A stretch of 64,000 nucleotides of DNA from Phenylobacterium glaciei (GTDB lineage: Bacteria; Pseudomonadota; Alphaproteobacteria; Caulobacterales; Caulobacteraceae): assembly GCF_016772415.1 (NCBI RefSeq), contig NZ_JAGSGD010000001.1, positions 3,187,501 to 3,251,500 on the forward strand, in the 5' to 3' direction. The translations under genes were made by a program, and so were the position numbers. The notes beneath the pieces are model-generated. The model was not told where the DNA came from and made no database searches. It was given only the letters and a program-made list of their open reading frames with translations. This document shows positions 33,727 to 42,509 of the stretch, piece by piece. Every line of letters starts with the position of its first letter. The stretch's first letter is position 1.

Positions 33727-34620
33727 TCAGCCGCCGCGCACCTGGGCGTTGATCGCCCCCAGCAACTCGGCCGATCCCAGCTGCGACCCGGCCGCATCGC
33801 CGGTGAGGGCGTAGTCCGGCGGCACGACTTCCGGGCCCTCGCCGGGGGGCAGGGGCGGGCTATAGTAGCCCAGGGCGTAGGAGCCCATGGCATAGCCGAT
33901 CAGCTGCTGCAGCTCGGGGTCCAGGGTCCGCGCGATCTCCGGCGGGCAGGAGAGATACTGGTTCTCCTCCTGGCGCAGCCAGCCCAGGGCATAGGTGATG
34001 TTCAGGCCCCAGCGGTCGCTGTCGCCGGTATTGGCCCCGCCGCCGTGGAACACCGTGCCCGTATAGACCAGCACCGAGCCGGCCTTCATCGTCGCCCGGC
34101 AGATCTCCTCGGGCCTCGCCTTGCGGTTGTCGGGCCAGTCGATGGAGCCGGGAACGACCTGGGTCGCCCCGTTCTCGGCGGTGAAATCGGTGAGCGCCCA
34201 GATGGTGTTGAGCTGCGGCTCGACGCCCTTCAGGTACTGGCCCCAGGCCCAGCGGTCGCGGTGGATCGGCTGGGCCGGCTGGCCGGGCATGATGCGGATG
34301 AGCTGGCCCAGGTGCAGCTGGTATCTCGTGCAGTTGGGCAGCAGCACCGCATCGCAGATCGCCCGGATGCGGGGGTCGAGGATGGCTGTGCGGCACCCCG
34401 GCGAGCGGGCCACCAGGGCCCCGGTCCGGGTGGTTTTGAACCCGGTGAAGGCGTCCTGACCCGGCTGGGTCGCCGCCACATAGGGCCGCAACTCATCGGC
34501 CAGTACGGCGGCCTGCTCGGGCGAAATCACCCCCTCCAGGATCAGGGCGCCGTCACGGTCCAGAACCGCCATCACCGCCGCGATGGGCGCATTGGCCGGC
34601 AGGCGCTGGAGGTCAGCCAT
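33727..34620 (-). CDS. Phytanoyl-CoA dioxygenase family protein (297 aa)
   Basis: Fe(II)/2-oxoglutarate-dependent hydroxylase of the PhyH family. Seen: the first iron motif H-x-D in PIHRDRWAWGQ, the distal His in VFHGGGANTG, and the 2-oxoglutarate-binding Arg in SDRWGLNITYALGW. The substrate is unknown; bacterial homologues act on lipids, osmolytes or secondary metabolites. ATG 34620 with ACGGAG upstream is preferred to an in-frame start at 34701. It is on the opposite strand to the methyltransferase. Confidence 0.88.
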   Translation of the reverse strand: MADLQRLPANAPIAAVMAVLDRDGALILEGVISPEQAAVLADELRPYVAATQPGQDAFTGFKTTRTGALVARSPGCRTAILDPRIRAICDAVLLPNCTRYQLHLGQLIRIMPGQPAQPIHRDRWAWGQYLKGVEPQLNTIWALTDFTAENGATQVVPGSIDWPDNRKARPEEICRATMKAGSVLVYTGTVFHGGGANTGDSDRWGLNITYALGWLRQEENQYLSCPPEIARTLDPELQQLIGYAMGSYALGYYSPPLPPGEGPEVVPPDYALTGDAAGSQLGSAELLGAINAQVRGG

Positions 34621-34738
34621 GTCGTGGTCTCCGTAGGGTCTAGGTCGGGGGCAGCTTAGCCCCGCCGGCGGCGAACTCAACGGCCCGGGCGCCGGCCTCA
34701 AGGCGTATCGGAGACCGGGCGGCGCGCGGTCGGCCGGA

Positions 34739-36115
34739 CTAAGCCGCCGCGCTATCCGCGGCCGGCTTGATCGCGCCCAGCGCCGCGGTGGCGCGGCGGC
34801 GGATGACGTCGCCGGAGCGGGGGTCGCGCAGCAGGGTCGAGCAGTCGGCGGCGACGGTGAGGAAGGCGCGCGCGATCTCCGGGTCTGCGACTTCGCCCTC
34901 GCGGATCAGGGACAGCGCCTCCTCGACGTAATCGTCGATGGTTTCGCCGATCTTCTCCACGGTCTTGGTTCGGCTGGAGGCGAAGCCGCCATAGTTGGCG
35001 CTGGAGCGGACAGACTCGATGAAGGTCAGCAGGGTGACGGCGCGGGTGACGGCGATCTCCTCCGGCGGGCCGGTGAAACGGGGCAGGCTCTTCATCGCGC
35101 GGGCGACGCGCACCGCGTGGGACGGCAGGGCCGCGCCGATGACCTTGTCGCACTCCCGCAGGCGGCCCTCGACGACGCCGGCCAGGCTTTTCTTCTGCTT
35201 CTGGACGCGGCCGCCCCAGCCGCCTTCCTTGCCGAGCTCGACGGAGTTCTCGATCTCGGCGATCTGCAGGGTGATCAGTTCGACGACGGCGCCGGCGTCG
35301 CGGCCGGCCTGGGCCCCGCCGGAGAGGTCGAAGCTGACGACCTTGCCGAGGTTCTTGTCGATCTCGTCCATGAGCCGCTCGGCGAAGACCGAGAACTCCG
35401 ACGCCGCCAGATAGTGTTCGGTCGGGTGGTCCATCACCGCCGAGACGATGCGCAGGATGGTCCAGGGCTCGGCGAGCTGGGCGGCCAGCATCTCGAAGAA
35501 GCGGGGGCCGGCGTCATCGGAGATGACCACGGCGTCCTTATAGGCCAGGCGGGCGGCGGCGGCCCGCTCCTCGGTGGTGCGGCTGATCCAGTCGGGCAGC
35601 CGCAGGGTGGCCTCGCGGATGATGGGCGCGAGCGCCAGGCAGGAGAGCAGCAGCTCGGCGCCGCCCGCGCGGCTGGCGTCGGCCAGGTCGGCGGCGGCGC
35701 CGAAGTCGCGCGGCTCGCGCTCGCGCAGGGCGTCGGCGGCGGCGGTCACCAGGATGTCGAAGGGTTCGGCGGAGCTCTCGTCGGGGCGGTAGTCGGCCAG
35801 CGCGCGTTCGGCCCTGACGACCTCGGCCGGGCAGCTGGCCTTCAGGCCATGCCAGATCAGGGCCAGGACACGGGGCGGGAAGCTGATGTGGTCCTTGTCG
35901 ATCCCGGCCACACACAGGGGCGCGATGGGCGACAGGACAGCGTTGCGCAGGCGGCGGTCGGCGACCTCGGTCTCCACCAGACGGCGGACACCGGCCAGCA
36001 CCGAGTCACCCGACGCGGCGGCGAGCGCGTTCTGCAGACCGCCCACGACCTTGTCGGGGGCGGACTCCACCAGATGGCGGACAATTTCAATCTTGCGGTC
36101 GGACAGACCGGGCAT
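34739..36115 (-). CDS. Conserved helical protein of unknown function (458 aa)
   Basis: No family recognised with confidence. The protein is almost entirely alpha-helical and soluble, opening MPGLSDRKIEIVRHLVESAP and rich in Ala, Arg, Glu and Asp, with alternating helix-turn units resembling HEAT-like repeats, and ending AADSAAA. ATG 36115 with CTGGAG eight bases upstream is preferred to an in-frame start at 36202. It follows the PhoQ-like kinase by 83 bases on the same strand and may be cotranscribed. Its 3' end is duplicated as a fragment at 29445-29543. Confidence 0.75.
   Translation of the reverse strand: MPGLSDRKIEIVRHLVESAPDKVVGGLQNALAAASGDSVLAGVRRLVETEVADRRLRNAVLSPIAPLCVAGIDKDHISFPPRVLALIWHGLKASCPAEVVRAERALADYRPDESSAEPFDILVTAAADALREREPRDFGAAADLADASRAGGAELLLSCLALAPIIREATLRLPDWISRTTEERAAAARLAYKDAVVISDDAGPRFFEMLAAQLAEPWTILRIVSAVMDHPTEHYLAASEFSVFAERLMDEIDKNLGKVVSFDLSGGAQAGRDAGAVVELITLQIAEIENSVELGKEGGWGGRVQKQKKSLAGVVEGRLRECDKVIGAALPSHAVRVARAMKSLPRFTGPPEEIAVTRAVTLLTFIESVRSSANYGGFASSRTKTVEKIGETIDDYVEEALSLIREGEVADPEIARAFLTVAADCSTLLRDPRSGDVIRRRATAALGAIKPAADSAAA
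34752..34848. repeat. Right member of an imperfect ~100-bp direct repeat flanking 29.4-34.8 kb
   Basis: This coding segment matches 29445-29543 in the same orientation at roughly 87% identity, including 19- and 20-base blocks without mismatch. The two copies are 5.3 kb apart and bracket the accessory interval. Confidence 0.75.
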
Positions 36116-36198
36116 TGCAACGCTCCAGACGCGATCGGGGGCACGCGTCATGGAGAACATGGTTCCAGCCGGGTTAAGGCTTTCCGAAGGCTGAGGAA

Positions 36199-37601
36199 TC
36201 AAGCCTCGGCCCGGGGAAGTTCCAGGATCACGGCGAGGCCGCCAAGGCGGGCCTGGGCCAAGGTCAGGGACCCGCCATAGGCGCGGGCCAGCTCATCAAT
36301 GATGTTGAGGCCAAGGCCCGAACCGGGGGCGCTTTCGTCCAGCCGGGCGCCACGCTGGATTGCCGCCTCGCGTTCCTCCGGCGTCAGGCCCGGGCCGTCA
36401 TCCTCGACGGAAAGCCTTAGCCGCTCGGGGGAAATCACTTCGGTGCGGACGCGGACGCGGGACTTGCACCACTTGGAAGCGTTCTCCATGGCGTTGCCGG
36501 CCAACTCCAACAGGTCCTGCCGTTCCCCCAGGAAATAGAGGTCGTCCTCGGCGTCCCAGTCGATGGTGACCCCCTTGTCCTGGAAGATTCGCTCCAAAGT
36601 GCGCGACAATTCGTCCAGCACATCGGCCACCGAAGTTCGTTCGCCAGAGCCTTGCGTGCGGGCCGCCGCGCGCGCGCGACGCAGGTGGTGGTCGACCTGC
36701 TGGCGCATGGCCTCCGACTGGCGGGTCACCACCTCGGCGAGCGGGCCGGGCTGGGCCTGAGATTCGGCGAGCATCACAGACAGCGGGGTTTTCAGCGCGT
36801 GGGCCAGGTTGCCGACGTGGGTGCGCTGACGCTCCACGACCTCCTGGTTGTGGGCCATGAGCGCGTTGAGCTCGTCGGCGAGCGGCTTCAGTTCGGTGGG
36901 ATAGGCGCCCTCGATCCGCTCACGCTTGCCGCGCCGGACATAGGCCACCTCGTGGCGCAGGGCGAACAGCGGGGTGAGGCCCACCCGGACCTGGATCACC
37001 ACCGCGGCCACCATGCCGACGCCCAGCAGCAGGAAGGCCAGCGCCGTGGCGGTGACGAAGTTGCGGATGTCGCGGTCGACGGGGCTGCGGTCCTCGGCGG
37101 CCATGAACACCACCGGCGCCTTGCCGCCGGGCAGCTCGGCCCGGGTGGCCATGGCCCGCAGGGGTTCGTTCAGGGGGCCGCGAGTGTCGTAGAAGATCGG
37201 CTTGCCAGGGTCGGCGGCCAGGCGAAGGGCGAGGTCCGGCGGGGTCTTCAGCTCGCTGTCCCACAGGGAGCGGGAGCGGACGCGGGACTTCAGCACGCCG
37301 TTCACCGGCTCGCTGATCTGCCAGTACTTGCCGGAATAGGCGCGCAGGGCCCGCAGGTCGGTGAGGGCCGGGGCGAGAATCTCGGCCTTCTCGTCGATGG
37401 TGGTGCCGGCGGTCAGGTTGTCGATCAGCTCGGCCAGGCCCTGGTCGAAGCGCTTGATGGCCGCCTGCTGGAACAGCATGGCCAGCACCAGGGCCGTCAC
37501 CACCAGCACCGCCAGCGACCAGCCGGCGGCCAGGATCACCAGCCGCCGGACCAGGGAGGGCCGGCGCAGCACCTCGAATTGCCGCCGAAGGCCCTCGAAG
37601 G

Positions 37602-37605
<4 letters not shown>
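36199..37605 (-). CDS. PhoQ/FeuQ-like sensor histidine kinase (468 aa)
   Basis: Seen: TM1 about 21-45, a periplasmic sensor domain with SGKYWQISEPVNGVLKSRVR then SRSLWDSEL (the PhoQ-like sensor pattern), TM2 about 185-206, HAMP (GLTPLFALRHEVAYVRRGKR), and phospho-acceptor His269 in VGNLAHALKTPLSVML, the HALKTP variant typical of PhoQ/FeuQ proteins. ATPase boxes are ELAGNAMENASKW, DDGPGLT and GSGLGLNII. It overlaps its regulator by 4 bases. PhoQ relatives sense divalent cations or osmotic/periplasmic conditions; the local signal is unknown. Confidence 0.93.
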
Positions 37606-38294
<689 letters not shown>

Positions 38295-38304
38295 GGTGTT
38301 CCTC

Positions 38305-38640
38305 TTATCCGCCTTCGCGTGACAGGATCTGGCCGCTCTCGGCGTCGACGATGAAGATCATCACCCGGCCGTCGGGGGTCTGCCACTGAACGAAATAGGC
38401 CGGGCGGCCGGAAGAGTCGCCCATGGTGGTGTTGAGCTGGCGGCCAGGCGTGCGCGCGGCGATCCTGGCGATCACCTGCGACAGCGGCACCTGACGGCCG
38501 CCGCGCACGGCGGCGCGGGCCTCATCCTGGTCCCCGTGGACGCCGTAGGACGGCCGCCCGTAGTCCGGATAGCCCTGCGCCTGGGACGCCACCGGGGTGA
38601 GCGCCAGGAGAAGGACGGCTATGGCGATGGAACGCTTCAT
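38305..38640 (-). CDS. PepSY-domain periplasmic protein (111 aa)
   Basis: Signal peptide of ~22 residues (ending ASQAQG), then a single PepSY-like domain: VPLSQVIARIAARTPGRQLN, a central PAYFVQWQTPDGRVMIFIVD and the terminal AESGQILSREGG. PepSY proteins next to PhoPQ-type systems are thought to modulate kinase or protease activity in the periplasm. ATG 38640 is used rather than an upstream TTG. First gene of the PepSY-regulator-kinase operon. Confidence 0.88.
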   Translation of the reverse strand: MKRSIAIAVLLLALTPVASQAQGYPDYGRPSYGVHGDQDEARAAVRGGRQVPLSQVIARIAARTPGRQLNTTMGDSSGRPAYFVQWQTPDGRVMIFIVDAESGQILSREGG

Positions 38641-38664
38641 GCCCAACGGTTTAAAGGCCCGCGA

Positions 38665-38680
38665 CTGAACCCAGCCTGAA
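38665..38680 (-). promoter_or_regulatory. Direct repeat TTCAG-N6-TTCAG upstream of the PepSY operon
   Basis: On the coding strand two TTCAG copies are spaced 11 bases start to start, about 25-40 bases before the PepSY ATG. Tandem half-sites at one helical turn are the usual binding mode of OmpR/PhoP-type regulators, so this may be the operon's own regulator site. The motif is short. Confidence 0.35.
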
Positions 38681-38749
38681 TAAGGGGTTTATGCAGGCGG
38701 TGCGGCGGTCTGTCACGTGCGAGACGTGTGGGAGGCGAATGGGCGGGTC

Positions 38750-39445
38750 TCAGCGGCCGGCCGCGCCGCGCCGCAGAAAGTCGCCTTCCGGTTTGAACAC
38801 GTCGATGAACAGCCGCTGCGGGGCCTTACGGCAAGCCTCCACCGCCGCCTTCCAGCGCGGCTCGAAGCCTTCGTAGCCCTTGCCGAAGGAAGCGACGTCG
38901 AACCGCCCGCTCGCGGACGCCGTGCTGAGGGCCGAAAGGCCGAGGACCAGATAGTAGAAATCGTCATGCTCCGTGGCGGGCCAGGTCGCATACCACCAGT
39001 CGTAATCGCGGGCGAACTGACTGCAGCCGTAGCGAAGCACGCCACCGCCCTTGCCTTCCGACTTGGCGTTGGTGAACTCCAGCGGGGTTCTGGCGGGCAG
39101 ACTCAAGGCCACCCCTTCGGCATCGCGCGCCGGTTCGAAAATCATGGCGGAGACCTGTTCCAGCGCCGCGGCGTCCAGCAGGCTGGAGCGGCTGCTCACA
39201 GCCACCTTCGTCTCCGTGAACCGGCCATCGGCGCCAATGACGCCGGAGACCACGACCTTGCCGTGCGCCCCGGTGGCGCGGACGGCTTCCGGGATGTCAG
39301 GCGACGGGCCGGACTTGTAGACCGGCCGCGTCGCGACCCGCGCCTTGTTCGCCTGAGCCATGGCGGCCGTCACCGGCTCCGGGGCGGCGCCGCCTTCGGA
39401 CGGGGTTTGAAGCGCGAACGCCAGAGTTGCGAGAACCGCCCACAT
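38750..39445 (-). CDS. TonB C-terminal-domain exported protein (231 aa)
   Basis: Short signal/anchor (MWAVLATLAFALQTP), then a TonB-C type domain: GKVVVSGVIGADGRFTETKV followed by LDAAALEQVSAMIFEPARDA. There is no Pro-rich spacer, so it is not a classical energy transducer but one of the TonB-C-only proteins common in Caulobacterales. The C-terminal ~90 residues (YGCSQFARDYDWWYATWPAT, FKPEGDFLRR) are not recognised. ATG 39445 has CGGGAG six bases upstream. Confidence 0.8.
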   Translation of the reverse strand: MWAVLATLAFALQTPSEGGAAPEPVTAAMAQANKARVATRPVYKSGPSPDIPEAVRATGAHGKVVVSGVIGADGRFTETKVAVSSRSSLLDAAALEQVSAMIFEPARDAEGVALSLPARTPLEFTNAKSEGKGGGVLRYGCSQFARDYDWWYATWPATEHDDFYYLVLGLSALSTASASGRFDVASFGKGYEGFEPRWKAAVEACRKAPQRLFIDVFKPEGDFLRRGAAGR

Positions 39446-39546
39446 TGTCATCTCCCGATGGCTCCCGCCAAGGGCCGAAGGTTTAGAGGCAACCGCGTGC
39501 GGGATGCAACCACGGCGCGCGCGGGATACGCCCAGGGATCGGGCGC

Positions 39547-39912
39547 TCAGGAGAGCGCGTCGAGCTCGGCCTTCTGCTTGCGGGTCAGGCCCGCGCGGAC
39601 CAGGTCGTAGGAGCCGCCCACCAGCCGCTCGATCTCCTGCGGCGGCACGTCGGAGTCCAGGGTCACGCAGATCCAGAAGCGGCGGTCGAGGTGGCTGCGG
39701 TGGCCGACACCCTGGTACTGTTCCTTGAGGATCTCCACGAGGTGGGGGTCGCATTTCAGGATGACGGAGGGATCGCCGCGCACGGTCAGGATGGCGAACA
39801 TCTTACCCATGAGCTTGTAGAGCAGGACGCCCTTGGCCGAGGGCAGCGGGGCGCCCACCGCCCCGGGCTTGGCGTCGAGGTGCGCCTGCAGGGCGGCGGC
39901 GGGATCACGCAT
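39547..39912 (-). CDS. MmcQ/YjbR family protein (121 aa)
   Basis: YjbR-fold protein: AKGVLLYKLMGKMFAILTVR, SVILKCDPHLVEILKEQYQG, RRFWICVTLDSDVPPQEIER and the final SYDLVRAGLTRKQKAEL match the family. The fold is cyclomodulin/DNA-binding-like; no enzymatic activity is established. It is followed 8 bases... on the same strand by the gene that starts at 40292 upstream, forming a likely two-gene unit with the glyoxalase-fold gene. Confidence 0.88.
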   Translation of the reverse strand: MRDPAAALQAHLDAKPGAVGAPLPSAKGVLLYKLMGKMFAILTVRGDPSVILKCDPHLVEILKEQYQGVGHRSHLDRRFWICVTLDSDVPPQEIERLVGGSYDLVRAGLTRKQKAELDALS

Positions 39913-39920
39913 CGGGCCGC

Positions 39921-40292
39921 CTAGTGGGACAGGGACAGCAGGTTGCCGTCAGGGTCCTTGAACCAGCAGACGCCGCCCGCGCCGCCCGGCGGGGTCCAGA
40001 CGCCGACCTCATCCTGGTCCATGCCCTCGAAGCGCTCGAAGACGACGCCCTTGGCCGCGAGGTCCTTGGCCGCCGCGCGGACGTCGGGCACGCGCCAGCC
40101 CAGGGCCGTGAAGGGCTGTGGCGAGAAGGCGGACACCTTGCTCAGGCGGAGCGGGACGTCGGCCCCGTCATAGGTCAGGGCGAACCGATCCTCCTCCAGG
40201 AGGCGCAGGCCCAGCAGGTCGCCATAGAACCGCTTGGCGGCCTCGGGGTTCGTGGTCGCCAGCATCGGCTGGATCTTGCTGTCGTGGAGCAT
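39921..40292 (-). CDS. VOC/glyoxalase-fold protein (123 aa)
   Basis: Single VOC domain: IQPMLATTNPEAAKRFYGDL then LGLRLLEED at the N-terminus and VCWFKDPDGNLLSLSH at the C-terminus, with the conserved KDPDGN loop. Substrate unknown; several such proteins are annotated as bleomycin-resistance-like without evidence. ATG 40292 with AAGGGG upstream. It is 8 bases upstream of the YjbR gene on the same strand. Confidence 0.87.
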   Translation of the reverse strand: MLHDSKIQPMLATTNPEAAKRFYGDLLGLRLLEEDRFALTYDGADVPLRLSKVSAFSPQPFTALGWRVPDVRAAAKDLAAKGVVFERFEGMDQDEVGVWTPPGGAGGVCWFKDPDGNLLSLSH

Positions 40293-40350
40293 CAGACCGT
40301 CCCCTTCTCGCGCCAGAATAACACGGGTCGGCCAGACGGCTAGATCAGCG

Positions 40351-41292
40351 CTAACGGCGGCGCGGCGTGTAGGGCCGCTCGGCGCGCCAGGTCTCGGCGA
40401 AGGCTTCCAGCTCGGGATCGATGGTCTCGGGCAGCACCAGGACGATGCGGGCCAGCAAGTCGCCGCGCTTGCCCTTGGCGTCCGACAGGCCCCGGCCCTT
40501 GAGCCGCAGAGAAGAGCCGCCGCCCTTGGGGACCGAGACATTGACCGGGCCGTCGGGGGTGGGCGCCTGGACCTTGCCGCCCAGGATGGCGTCGGGGATG
40601 GAGACCGGCAGGTCCATCACCAGGTTGTCGCCCTCCCGCCGGTAAAGCGGGTGCGGGCGAATGGTCATTTCGATGAAGGCGTCGCCGGGGCCGGAGCGGC
40701 CGGGGGAGCCCTGGCCCTTCAGGCGCAGGGTCTGGCCCTCTTCCGCGCCCTTGGGAATGGAGACGTCGATGGTGCGGCCGTCGGAGAAGGCGATGCGCTT
40801 CTTGGGGCCGTGGATGGTGTCTTCGAGGTCGATCTCAAGCTTGGCGCGCACGTCGCCGCCGCGCTGGGAGAAGCCGCCGAAGCCGCCGCCCTGCCCGCCC
40901 TGGGCGCCGCGCCCGCCCCGGCCCAGCATTTCGCCCAGAATGTCGGAGAGGTCGATGTCGGGGCCTTCAGCCTGGCCGCGCGGACTCCAGCCGCCACCGC
41001 CGCCAAAGCCAGCGCCCTGCTGACCCCAGGGACCGCCGCCCCCACCGCCAAAGCCTCGCGCGGTCTCACGGCCGTCAGCGTCGATCTCGCCGGCGTCGAA
41101 CTTCTTGCGCTTGTCGACGTCGCCGACGATGTCGAAGGCCGCGCTGACGCGCTTGAACTTCTCCTCCGAGGCCTTGTCGCCCGGATTGGTGTCGGGGTGA
41201 TGCTTCTTGGCGAGCTTGCGGAACGCCTTGCGGAGCTCGTCGGCGCTCGCGCCGCGGGACACACCGAGTTCCTGATAGGGATCGCCAGCCAA
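40351..41292 (-). CDS. DnaJ-class co-chaperone, CbpA-like (313 aa)
   Basis: J domain at residues 5-65 with HPD at 32-34 (AKKHHPDTNPGDKASEEKFK), a Gly-rich linker (~85-150, repeated GGGG), and the DnaJ C-terminal peptide-binding beta domains (DLEDTIHGPKKRIAF, IPKGAEEGQTLRLKGQG, DLPVSIPDAILGGKVQAPTP). It lacks the Cys-rich zinc domain of true DnaJ, so it is a type II (CbpA/DjlA-like) J protein stimulating DnaK. TTG 41292 with GGAAGG upstream gives the conserved start AGDPYQELGVSRGA; ATG 41337 would add 15 unlikely residues. Confidence 0.92.
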   Translation of the reverse strand: MAGDPYQELGVSRGASADELRKAFRKLAKKHHPDTNPGDKASEEKFKRVSAAFDIVGDVDKRKKFDAGEIDADGRETARGFGGGGGGPWGQQGAGFGGGGGWSPRGQAEGPDIDLSDILGEMLGRGGRGAQGGQGGGFGGFSQRGGDVRAKLEIDLEDTIHGPKKRIAFSDGRTIDVSIPKGAEEGQTLRLKGQGSPGRSGPGDAFIEMTIRPHPLYRREGDNLVMDLPVSIPDAILGGKVQAPTPDGPVNVSVPKGGGSSLRLKGRGLSDAKGKRGDLLARIVLVLPETIDPELEAFAETWRAERPYTPRRR

Positions 41293-41368
41293 GAGAGAAA
41301 AACCTTCCTGTTCGCAGGGATAACGCGCAGCCCTCAATTAGGCTGTTTGAACCGGCGCGCAAGAGCCG

Positions 41369-41388
41369 ATGTGGTATAAATGCCACAT
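41369..41388. promoter_or_regulatory. Palindrome ATGTGG-N8-CCACAT between divergent genes
   Basis: A 6-bp inverted repeat around an AT-rich centre (TATAAATG) lies between the dnaJ-like gene (start 41292) and the DUF805 gene (start 41440). It may be an operator or simply overlap a -10 element. Confidence 0.3.
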
Positions 41389-41439
41389 GCGTGCGGCGGC
41401 GGCGAGCCGTTAGCCTCGCGCCATCTGGATCGGGGCGCC

Positions 41440-41853
41440 ATGAGCATTGTCAAACTCTTCCTCTGGCCGCGCGGCCGCATCGGAGCCTTGAGCTTCTGGC
41501 GCGCCCTGCTGGTGCTGTTGCTGGTGCTCTTCGCCGTTGATCTCGCCAACTATGTGGCGGGCGGGCTGCATCCGTTGCAGATGCGGTTCTATCTCGGACT
41601 CTTCTGCCTGTTCTGCTGGCTGTGCCTGGCGGCCAAGCGGCTGGAGGACGCCGGACGTTCGCGGTTCCTGGCGGCGATCCCGGCGGCCTTGCTGATCGCC
41701 GGCCTGGCCTGCGTGGCCTTCCTGGTGGGCGCGCTGGACGGGAGAAGCCCTGCCCCAACCACTATGCTCGGCGTCATCGGCCCGGTGGCGGGGATTGTGG
41801 TGTTCCTGGGATCGACGCTGTGGATCGGGCTCCTGAAGCCCCGCCCCTCCTGA
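41440..41853 (+). CDS. DUF805-like membrane protein (137 aa)
   Basis: Small integral membrane protein starting MSIVKLFLWPRGRIGALSFW, the usual DUF805 opening, followed by four hydrophobic helices with RLEDAGRSRFLAAIPAALLI between helices 2 and 3. Function unknown. ATG 41440 is preferred to ATG 41380. Its TGA stop forms the edge of repeat A4, so the C-terminus (GLLKPRPS) may have been set by repeat insertion. Confidence 0.78.
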   Translation: MSIVKLFLWPRGRIGALSFWRALLVLLLVLFAVDLANYVAGGLHPLQMRFYLGLFCLFCWLCLAAKRLEDAGRSRFLAAIPAALLIAGLACVAFLVGALDGRSPAPTTMLGVIGPVAGIVVFLGSTLWIGLLKPRPS

Positions 41854-41979
41854 TCGTCATGGCCGGGCTTGTCTCGGCCACCCATGATCTCCGTGGCGCA
41901 GCAATTGTCCCCGGCCCAGGCCGCGCGATCTGAGGCGAGACGGAGATCATAGGTCCCCGGGACAAGACCGGGGATGACG
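41854..41979. repeat. Family A palindromic repeat, copy A4 (GGCCGGG subtype)
   Basis: Left arm TCGTCATGGCCGGGCTTGTC then TCGGCCACCCATGATCTCCG; right arm CGGAGATCATAGGTCCCCGG then GACAAGACCGGGGATGAC. It starts directly after the DUF805 stop, in the same relation (TGATCGTCATGG) as copy A1, and ends 10 bases from the UPF0260 gene. Confidence 0.88.
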
Positions 41980-41989
41980 GTCTTGATAT

Positions 41990-42454
41990 CTAGTCGTCGC
42001 CGCGCTCTTCCATGAGGTCGTAGGCGACATAGGCCATGGCGTCCTCGGGGTCCTTGAGTTCGTCCTCGCTGATGGTTTCGCCGCGCACCGAGACGCCGGC
42101 GCGGTGGACGCTCTCGGGATCGCCGGAGATCAAGGGGTGCCAGTCGGCCAGGCCGCGGCCCTCATTAATGCGGCGGTAGGCGCAGGAGAGCGGCATCCAG
42201 GCGAGCTGGTCGACATTCTGCGGGGTCAATTTTATGCAGTCGGGGACATGTTTCTTTCGCCCAGCATAGTTACTGCAGGCGCAGGTCTGGGCGTCGAGCA
42301 GGCGACAATGCACGCGGGTGGGTATGATCTCTCCGGAATCTTCATCCTCGAAGCGAACAAGACAGCAAAGCCCGCAGCCGTCACATAGGCTCTCCCACTC
42401 AGGCCCCGTCATCTGGCGGAGTGATTTCGTTTCCCAGTAAGGTCTCGTCGCCAT
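41990..42454 (-). CDS. UPF0260 / YcgN family Cys-cluster protein (154 aa)
   Basis: Small conserved protein with the CDGCGLCC cluster at residues ~24-31, further Cys in VHCRLLDAQTCACSNYAGRK and PDCIKLTPQNVDQLAWMP, and SCAYRRINEGRGLADWHPL. The Cys pattern suggests zinc or iron-sulfur binding; the role is unknown. It is divergent from the PBP1A gene with 55 bases between starts. Confidence 0.92.
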   Translation of the reverse strand: MATRPYWETKSLRQMTGPEWESLCDGCGLCCLVRFEDEDSGEIIPTRVHCRLLDAQTCACSNYAGRKKHVPDCIKLTPQNVDQLAWMPLSCAYRRINEGRGLADWHPLISGDPESVHRAGVSVRGETISEDELKDPEDAMAYVAYDLMEERGDD

Positions 42455-42509
42455 GCTAGAGGCGTCCTAAACCAAAAGCGTCCCTGCCGCCCCTTATTCG
42501 TTTGACCAA

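Noticed and set aside
29445..34848. Integrative element with an integrase inside the direct repeat
   Set aside because: No integrase, transposase, relaxase or phage gene could be recognised between the repeats, so only an accessory interval is claimed.
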